From assembly GCA_903827735.1 (NCBI GenBank), contig CAIKJM010000488.1:1-11447 (forward strand): a DNA stretch of 11,447 nucleotides. Direction: 5' to 3'. Made by a program: the position numbers and the translations under genes. Below the pieces are notes generated by a model. That model was not told the origin of the DNA. It was given only the letters and a program-made list of their open reading frames with translations, and ran no database searches. Shown here in pieces: positions 6,817-11,447 of the stretch. Source of the DNA: an uncultured Rhodanobacter sp. (GTDB taxonomy: Bacteria; Pseudomonadota; Gammaproteobacteria; Xanthomonadales; Rhodanobacteraceae). Each line of letters begins with the position of its first letter. The first letter of the stretch is position 1.

Positions 6817-8487
6817 ATGACCGCACCGACCCGTATCGACACCACCCGCACCGTTCGCGCGCCGCGCGGCACTGAGCTGAGCTGCAAGAGCTGGCTCAGC
6901 GAGGCGCCGTTTCGCATGCTGCAGAACAACCTCGATCCGGAGGTGGCCGAGAACCCGGCCGAGCTGGTGGTGTACGGCGGCATCGGGCGGGCGGCGCGCA
7001 ACTGGGAGTGCTTCGACGCCATTCTCAAAGCGCTGCGTGAGTTGAACGACGACGAGACCCTGCTCGTGCAGTCGGGCAAGCCGGTCGGCGTGTTTCGCAC
7101 GCATAGCGATGCGCCGCGCGTGCTGATCGCCAACTCCAACCTGGTGCCGGCGTGGGCCAACTGGGAGCACTTCAACGAGCTCGATCGCAAGGGCCTGATG
7201 ATGTACGGCCAGATGACCGCAGGCAGTTGGATCTACATCGGCTCGCAGGGCATCATCCAGGGCACCTACGAAACCTTTGTTGAAATGGGCCGCCAGCATT
7301 ACGGCGGCAATTTGAAAGGGCGCTGGATACTCACCGCCGGCCTCGGCGGTATGGGCGCGGCGCAGCCGCTGGCCGCTTCGCTCGCCGGTGCGTGCAGCCT
7401 CAATATCGAATGCCAGCAGAGCCGCATCGATTTCCGCCTCAAGACGCGCTACGTCGACGAGCAGGCCGGCAATCTCGATGACGCGCTGGCGCGCATCAAA
7501 AAATATACGGAGGCAGGCGAAGCCAAATCCATCGCGCTGCTCTGCAACGCCGCCGACATCCTGCCCGAGCTGATCAAGCGCGGCGTGCGCCCCGATGCCG
7601 TCACCGACCAGACCAGCGCGCACGATCCGGTCAACGGCTACCTGCCACAGGGCTGGACGGTGGAGCAGTGGCTGGAGCGCCGCAAGGCCGACCCCGAAGG
7701 CACGCGCGACGCGGCCAAGCAGTCCATGCGCACCCACGTCGAGGCCATGCTCGCCTTCCACGCGCAGGGCATCCCCACCTTCGACTACGGCAACAACATC
7801 CGCCAGATGGCCAAGGACGTGGGCTGCGATAACGCCTTCGCCTTCCCCGGTTTCGTGCCGGCCTACGTGCGCCCGCTGTTCTGCCGCGGCATCGGCCCGT
7901 TTCGCTGGGTCGCGCTCAGCGGCGACCCGGAAGACATCTACAAGACGGATGCGAAGGTCAAGGAACTCATCCCCGACGACAAGGCCCTGCACAACTGGCT
8001 CGACATGGCCAAGGAGCGCATCAGCTTTCAGGGTCTGCCCGCACGCATCTGCTGGGTGGGGTTGGGGCTGCGCGACAAGCTTGGGCTGGCGTTTAACGAG
8101 ATGGTGCGCAATGGGGAGCTGAAGGCGCCGGTGGTCATCGGCCGCGATCACCTCGACAGCGGCAGCGTTGCTTCACCCAACCGTGAAACTGAAGCCATGA
8201 AGGATGGCAGTGATGCTGTCAGCGACTGGCCGTTGCTCAATGCGATGCTCAATGTTGCAGGTGGCGCGACGTGGGTGTCGTTGCATCATGGTGGGGGTGT
8301 TGGCATGGGCTACTCGCAGCACAGCGGCATCGTGATTGTGTGCGATGGCACGGAAGCCGCCGACAAGCGCATCGCGCGCGTGCTTTGGAACGATCCGGGC
8401 ACTGGCGTGATGCGACACGCGGATGCAGGGTATGAAGAGGCGATCGAGTGTGCGAAGGAGCAGGGGTTGAAGTTGCCGATGGTTTGA
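6817..8487 (+). CDS. hutU: Urocanate hydratase (urocanase)
   Basis: Cytoplasmic NAD+-dependent enzyme of histidine degradation that converts urocanate to 4-imidazolone-5-propanoate. The 556 residues are the usual length of bacterial urocanase, and the whole protein is colinear with the family: YGGIGRAARNWECF near the start, GQMTAGSWIYIGSQGI, the Gly-rich nucleotide-binding segment GLGGMGAAQ at 175-183, FCRGIGPFRWVALSGDPEDI (355-374), and ARICWVGLG with Cys412, which by position matches the catalytic Cys410 I recall for the Pseudomonas putida enzyme. The C-terminal half has DHLDSGSVASPNRETEAM and LHHGGGVGMGYSQHSG. ATG 6817 is preferred over GTG 6790 because of length and because the latter overlaps the likely promoter zone. 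No other hut gene lies in the window, so hutU stands alone here between a terminator and a foreign-looking region. Codon use drifts to more A/T-ending codons in the last 100 or so codons. Confidence 0.98.
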   Translation: MTAPTRIDTTRTVRAPRGTELSCKSWLSEAPFRMLQNNLDPEVAENPAELVVYGGIGRAARNWECFDAILKALRELNDDETLLVQSGKPVGVFRTHSDAPRVLIANSNLVPAWANWEHFNELDRKGLMMYGQMTAGSWIYIGSQGIIQGTYETFVEMGRQHYGGNLKGRWILTAGLGGMGAAQPLAASLAGACSLNIECQQSRIDFRLKTRYVDEQAGNLDDALARIKKYTEAGEAKSIALLCNAADILPELIKRGVRPDAVTDQTSAHDPVNGYLPQGWTVEQWLERRKADPEGTRDAAKQSMRTHVEAMLAFHAQGIPTFDYGNNIRQMAKDVGCDNAFAFPGFVPAYVRPLFCRGIGPFRWVALSGDPEDIYKTDAKVKELIPDDKALHNWLDMAKERISFQGLPARICWVGLGLRDKLGLAFNEMVRNGELKAPVVIGRDHLDSGSVASPNRETEAMKDGSDAVSDWPLLNAMLNVAGGATWVSLHHGGGVGMGYSQHSGIVIVCDGTEAADKRIARVLWNDPGTGVMRHADAGYEEAIECAKEQGLKLPMV

Positions 8488-8508
8488 TTTTTTCTTCAGA
8501 ATTCGTAT

Positions 8509-8526
8509 CTGGCTAGGTCAAGCCAG
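8509..8526 (+). other. Small hairpin between hutU and the hypothetical gene
   Basis: CTGGCT pairs with AGCCAG around a six-base loop, 22 bases after the hutU stop. There is no U-tract after it, although six T residues follow the hutU stop codon directly. It is a weak terminator or an incidental structure. Confidence 0.25.
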
Positions 8527-8539
8527 CACTAGTTAGTAC

Positions 8540-8545
8540 AAGGAG
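8540..8545 (+). promoter_or_regulatory. Ribosome-binding site of the hypothetical gene
   Basis: AAGGAG is a near-perfect Shine-Dalgarno sequence eight bases before ATG 8554. It confirms that this AT-rich frame is a real, independently translated gene. Confidence 0.8.
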
Positions 8546-8553
8546 CAGTAGAT

Positions 8554-9267
8554 ATGTTTTTCGATGACGATTTTATTGGAAGTATTACGGGAAACCCGGT
8601 TGATGCTGCTATCGACATCTGTGGTTTATCTTTAAGTCAAATCGAAAGAGACTCCCAAGGCTGGAGCGAGCACGAGTACAGCGTGCTGATAGAGGCTTAT
8701 GCGCTTCTTGTTGAAATAATCCAAGCGAAACTTATTCGTATTGCCTTTCAAGTTCCCTCATTAAAAGGCGATGCAAACTTAGACTGCCAAATCATTAGTG
8801 AATTTCTGAGTACAGTTAGTAGTCTATTAAATCAAGAAAAATCGAAGTTACATATTGATTCATTGCGTCAACGTTTCCGGACAACATTGTCAGGTTCTTT
8901 TGCCTACGAATTTTCTCAGGGCGATTTGGACCGAGTACAAATTCTGGTTAGCGAGTTAAGAGATTTGATTCGAAATTCAGTGGATCTAGAATCCGGTCAT
9001 AAACAAAGGCTATTAGAGCGTCTGGAAAGGCTGCAGAGAGAGTTGCATAAGAAAATTTCTGATTTGGATAGATTTTGGGGATTGATAGGTGATGCGGGCG
9101 TCGTACTCGGTAAACTTGGAACGGATGCGAAACCCATTGTTGACAGAATACGAGAGATAGCTGGGATCGTCTGGCAAACACAAGCCCGCTCTGAGGAGCT
9201 CCCTACTGGTTCAAGCTTGCCTTCAGTTGGAACTGACGGCCTTGACACGAAAGCGAGGGAATCATAG
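8554..9267 (+). CDS. Unrecognised helical/coiled-coil protein, AT-rich, possibly acquired
   Basis: A 237-residue protein that I cannot assign to a named family. It has no signal peptide. The N-terminal 100 residues are mixed alpha with a hydrophobic helix (YSVLIEAYALLVEIIQAKLI). Residues about 120-175 are charged and heptad-like (LERLERLQRELHKKISDLD), suggesting a coiled coil. Next comes a conserved-looking segment FWGLIGDAGVVLGKLG and an amphipathic helix IVDRIREIAGIVWQTQA, then a disordered tail. Composition is clearly AT-richer than hutU and the genes to its left, with many A/T-ending codons, consistent with horizontal transfer. It is followed after about 440 bases by the retron on the same strand. 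Ec67-type retrons are not known to need a further protein, so it is more likely an independent accessory gene than a retron subunit. A role in phage defence is only a guess from location. Confidence 0.85.
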   Translation: MFFDDDFIGSITGNPVDAAIDICGLSLSQIERDSQGWSEHEYSVLIEAYALLVEIIQAKLIRIAFQVPSLKGDANLDCQIISEFLSTVSSLLNQEKSKLHIDSLRQRFRTTLSGSFAYEFSQGDLDRVQILVSELRDLIRNSVDLESGHKQRLLERLERLQRELHKKISDLDRFWGLIGDAGVVLGKLGTDAKPIVDRIREIAGIVWQTQARSEELPTGSSLPSVGTDGLDTKARES

Positions 9268-9285
9268 GGCTTAAATAGCCACTAC

Positions 9286-9304
9286 CCGTTTTGCTTAAAA
9301 GCGG
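9286..9304 (+). terminator. Weak terminator-like hairpin after the hypothetical gene
   Basis: CCGTTTT pairs with AAAGCGG across a GCTTA loop (seven pairs, one G-U), 18 bases after the stop. It is followed by GC-rich sequence with no U-tract, so termination is doubtful. Confidence 0.25.
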
Positions 9305-9671
9305 CGGGGCCAGCGTGAAATTGTCTGGCAGCGCCGCTCGACTTGGGCACTCGGAGAAGTCCACTCTGCCCCCGGTTTTGTCCACGCGCTAGCCGCGTTT
9401 TGCCAACTGGCTGGCAGGACTGGGATGGGAAGCTACCTCTATCGACCGGTGGCTCTGCCCGATCCACAGCACGCGCAAGCTCTACTCCTCGTTGCGCGTC
9501 GGCCGCGAAGCACTCGTCGGACACTGGCCGTTGGAGCCCATATCAAGTTGGCTCGATCGCCTGCGATCATTGTCTCCGACGGTATTCGACCAGATGATGC
9601 TATCGATATAAAACGTGGGGGAAACCTCAGAGCCTGCCCCCGATTCAGTCCTGAGCGCTCTTCGGGGTTGC

Positions 9672-9699
9672 TTGTCATAAGAGACGAGTTGCTGATAAC
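9672..9699 (+). promoter_or_regulatory. Candidate sigma-70 promoter of the retron RNA
   Basis: TTGTCA (9672-9677) and GATAAC (9694-9699) are separated by 16 bases and match the -35 and -10 consensus at four positions each. Initiation about seven bases downstream falls at 9706-9708, exactly where the a1 strand of the retron RNA begins. The agreement with the RNA fold is the main support. Confidence 0.5.
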
Positions 9700-9707
9700 T
9701 TGAGGTC

Positions 9708-9722
9708 GGGGCTCACAGGCAT
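9708..9722 (+). repeat. Retron a1 strand
   Basis: Inverted repeat with 9829-9843; the core CTCACAGGCAT (9712-9722) is perfectly complementary to ATGCCTGTGAG. It starts at the predicted transcription start and ends immediately before the proposed branch G9723. Confidence 0.85.
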
Positions 9723-9828
9723 GTCATTTGGCGATGTATTCGTCGTCAGTGTTGAATTGATGAGATCAAAAGCAGCGCGCCGGGTGTTCACCGGTTGGCT
9801 CGGTGGTGGCGGTGGATATGGTAAGTTG

Positions 9829-9843
9829 ATGCCTGTGAGTTCC
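9829..9843 (+). repeat. Retron a2 strand, containing the RT start codon
   Basis: Partner of 9708-9722. Its first three bases are the in-frame ATG of the RT; a second in-frame start, GTG 9835, is also inside it. Confidence 0.85.
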
Positions 9844-11447
9844 TTTTCTTCTCTCTCAAGAGCCGAGGCGTTTCAGCTCATCAGTGCACGCAAGGAACTG
9901 GCAGCCTGGTTCCACGTCACAGATAAAAAGCTCTGCTACCTCCTTTACAAGAAAAGGGTCGAGAACTGTTACAGGGAATTCTCAGTATCCAAGAAGCACG
10001 GAGGTAAGCGCAGCATTGCCGCTCCGAACGATTTTCTTATTTATTTTCAACGAAAAATACTTGAGGCAGTGGACGGCCTCTTTGTGCCATCTAAGTGCGC
10101 CTTCGGCTTTGTTAAGGGAAAAAGCATTGTTGATCATGCAAAAGCGCACCGAAATAAGCGTTGGGTTCTATGCATTGACATCAAGGAATTTTTTCCTTCC
10201 ATTAATTTTGGTCGCGTTCGTGGCCTGTTCATGGCGAAGCCATTTTCCTTTGGGGGAGATGTTGCAACGTGTCTCGCACAGATTTGCTGCTTGAATGGCG
10301 CATTGCCTCAAGGTGCGCCGACGTCGCCAATACTTTCTAATCTAATTTGTCTGTCGCTGGACAGGCGTATGAAAGAATTGTCTAGAAAGTTTAAATTCTC
10401 CTATAGCCGGTATGCTGATGATATTTGTATATCGTCAAATATTAGCTTTCCTCCATCAGATCTATGTGAGCTTATTAATAATAAATGGGTGGCTGGAAGG
10501 GCAGTATCTGTGGTTGTTGAAGAGTGCGGATTTTTGATTAATGAGGAGAAGACTAAATTAAAATTTAATTCGCAACGTCAGATGGTCACCGGTCTAATCA
10601 CAAACGAAAAAATTGGGATGCCTAGAGAATGGCGTCGTCAGCTTCGTGTTCTCCTACATTTGCGGGAAAAGTACGGGGCGCAAGAAGCTATGAAAATTGT
10701 TAAGGGCTGGTCTAGAAATTCGGTGAGAAGAAAAAAGGCTTCGTCCATCGATCCATTGATTTCTGGCAAAGCTGGGTTCGCATATCACTTGGAAAGATCT
10801 GGCAATCCGAGCTTCACAATTTCGCTGTTTCGAGGTTATCCAAGCGCCCGCGAACTTATTCCCAGTCCATACGAATCATTTCCTATTTCATTCTTTGTTG
10901 AAGGGAAAACGGACGGCGTTCATCTACTGTCCGCACATCGATTTTTCAAGACTGTAAAGAAATTCAAAAAATTAAATATCTCGTTGGACGAAAGTCGAGT
11001 GATTAGAGGATCTTCAGATTTGCTCGGTCATATGGCAAGGCTGTTAAAAACAAATCCAAATAAACTGTCCGTTGGGATTATGGATTGCGATGAGCCTGCG
11101 CTTCTGGCGCGAGAGGGTCTTCAGCCAGGCGGTTTTAAGCGGCTAGGCGGGGCGATCTACATTATGTGTTTGGGTCGTCCCACGCATGTGGCCGAAGGGC
11201 AGCTTTTTTGCATAGAGGACCTCTATAATTGGGATGAAGCCTCAAGATTTGACCAAAATGAGCGGAGACTTTTTAAAACGTCTGAATTCAATGAAGACAA
11301 TTTGGATGTTACGGGGCGGTTTGAAGTAGATCGCGTTGCTTCAGATTCGATTTACGTAACTAGTGGCGTTAGAAGAGTGGGCGATGGGCACTCGGCGCTG
11401 CTATCGAAAACTGCTTTTGCTGGTTATGTGAATCGTCAGGAGCACCC
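9829..11447 (+). CDS. Retron reverse transcriptase fused to a C-terminal Toprim domain (Ec67/Eco2-like; partial at right edge)
   Basis: Cytoplasmic RT that primes from the 2'-OH of the branch G in its own RNA and makes msDNA; 539 codons are visible. RT region, about 1-310: motif with first catalytic Asp D117 in CIDIKEFFPSI; QGAPTSPILSN (161-171); catalytic YADD at 195-198; and the retron-specific VTG at 253-255. The retron NAxxH motif appears as HAKAH (103-107), with His for Asn. Toprim domain from about 352: EGKTD with Glu358, then GSSDLL (394-399), the acidic pair D419/D421 in VGIMDCDEP, and CIEDLY with Glu463. The order matches the Ec67 RT, where the Toprim part is the effector reported to act as a toxic nuclease in anti-phage defence. 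About 45-50 C-terminal residues should lie beyond the window if length equals Ec67 (586). The frame stays open back to 9655, giving false starts at 9721, 9760 and 9784 inside the RNA; ATG 9829 is preferred, GTG 9835 possible. Lower GC than the left part of the window suggests transfer. Confidence 0.95.
   Translation, partial: MPVSSFSSLSRAEAFQLISARKELAAWFHVTDKKLCYLLYKKRVENCYREFSVSKKHGGKRSIAAPNDFLIYFQRKILEAVDGLFVPSKCAFGFVKGKSIVDHAKAHRNKRWVLCIDIKEFFPSINFGRVRGLFMAKPFSFGGDVATCLAQICCLNGALPQGAPTSPILSNLICLSLDRRMKELSRKFKFSYSRYADDICISSNISFPPSDLCELINNKWVAGRAVSVVVEECGFLINEEKTKLKFNSQRQMVTGLITNEKIGMPREWRRQLRVLLHLREKYGAQEAMKIVKGWSRNSVRRKKASSIDPLISGKAGFAYHLERSGNPSFTISLFRGYPSARELIPSPYESFPISFFVEGKTDGVHLLSAHRFFKTVKKFKKLNISLDESRVIRGSSDLLGHMARLLKTNPNKLSVGIMDCDEPALLAREGLQPGGFKRLGGAIYIMCLGRPTHVAEGQLFCIEDLYNWDEASRFDQNERRLFKTSEFNEDNLDVTGRFEVDRVASDSIYVTSGVRRVGDGHSALLSKTAFAGYVNRQEH

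Larger units (their letters stand above)
9268..9707 (+). other. Gene-free, mostly GC-rich stretch, apparently decayed
   Basis: About 440 bases with host-like high GC between two AT-rich genes. One frame is open from 9393 to a TAA at 9609-9611 with protein-like sequence (for example LYSSLRVGREALVGHWPLEP and SSWLDRLRSLSPTVFDQMM) but no start codon at its left end, where a TAG precedes it; this looks like the 3' remnant of a broken gene that I do not recognise. An imperfect direct repeat, CTGCCCCCGGTTTTGTCC at 9366-9383 and CTGCCCCCGATTCAGTCC at 9634-9651 (15 of 18 identical), brackets the remnant. The last 40 bases hold the retron promoter candidate. No transposase was recognised. Confidence 0.45.
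9708..9843 (+). ncRNA. Retron msr-msd non-coding RNA (Ec67/Eco2-like)
   Basis: Template and primer for msDNA synthesis by the adjacent RT. The ends form a 15-bp stem: 9708-9722 (a1) with 9829-9843 (a2), 13 Watson-Crick and two G-U pairs. Directly after a1 is G9723, the expected 2'-5' branching guanosine; in the Ec67 RNA, as I recall it, the branch G likewise follows a1 and is followed by UUUG, a hairpin and CAGUG. Here UCAUUUG is followed by hairpin 9730-9747 (GGCGAUG-UAUU-CGUCGUC) and then AGUG. A second hairpin, UUGAU-GAG-AUCAA, is at 9757-9769. The GC-rich part 9776-9811 can fold in at least two ways (GCCGG/CCGGU at 9779-9795, or CACCG/CGGUG at 9789-9805) and probably forms the msd stem. 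The interior of 106 bases is close to the Ec67 length I remember. The msr/msd boundary and the msDNA 3' end are not resolvable by eye. Confidence 0.86.

Noticed and set aside
6571..8151. Leftward open frame of 526 codons
   Set aside because: Antisense to hutU, which is certain over its whole length; also crosses the strong terminator.
9439..9678. Small leftward open frame between the hypothetical gene and the retron
   Set aside because: Arg-rich, no motif, no ribosome site seen; overlaps a better open stretch on the plus strand that is itself only a remnant.
9721..9828. RT starting at ATG 9721 with a 36-residue N-terminal extension
   Set aside because: This stretch is the core of the retron RNA with a1/a2 stem and hairpins; the extension is Gly-rich without RT motifs and there is no Shine-Dalgarno at a useful distance before 9721.
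9884..10294. Open frame of 136 codons on the plus strand
   Set aside because: Overlaps the RT in another frame; the RT catalytic motifs prove the other frame.
1..11447. CRISPR arrays, tRNA or rRNA genes, complete insertion sequences
   Set aside because: No regularly spaced repeats, no tRNA cloverleaf, and no transposase or terminal inverted repeats were seen on either strand.

Overview
The window looks like chromosomal DNA of a GC-rich gammaproteobacterium of the Xanthomonadales type (Dyella/Rhodanobacter/Xanthomonas relatives). The reasons are strongly G/C-ending codons, an Oar-like TonB-dependent receptor with a carboxypeptidase-regulatory-like N-terminus, and a solitary urocanase gene. 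This placement is inference from gene style; no marker gene is present.

Left part (1-3336). A sensor kinase (cut by the left edge) and its OmpR-family response regulator run leftward with a 4-base GTGA overlap. A 248-base divergent spacer holds five copies of an (A/G)C(C/T)GACA motif. Running rightward from it are a small secreted Cys/His protein with a polyproline tail and, again through a GTGA overlap, an AraC/XylS regulator. The kinase has an unusual Pro/Gly- and Met-rich periplasmic stretch, so this block reads as a sensing unit that may control the small secreted protein.

Middle (3337-8487). A structured leader precedes a 998-residue TonB-dependent outer-membrane receptor, which ends in a textbook intrinsic terminator. 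Next is hutU (urocanate hydratase, histidine degradation). Both are ordinary host-like genes.

Right part (8488-11447). Composition turns AT-rich right after hutU. An unrecognised 237-residue helical/coiled-coil protein comes first, then about 440 bases of GC-rich, apparently decayed sequence. Last is a retron of the Ec67 (Eco2) kind. It has a candidate promoter, an msr-msd non-coding RNA closed by a 15-bp a1/a2 stem (9708-9722 with 9829-9843), and a reverse transcriptase fused to a C-terminal Toprim domain, cut by the right edge. The retron RNA sits inside an open frame continuous with the RT, so a default gene call would begin the RT inside the RNA and hide it. The only plausible RT start codons lie in the a2 strand. 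This retron is the most interesting system in the window: a probable anti-phage module in which RT, msDNA and a Toprim effector are encoded by one RNA plus one protein gene.
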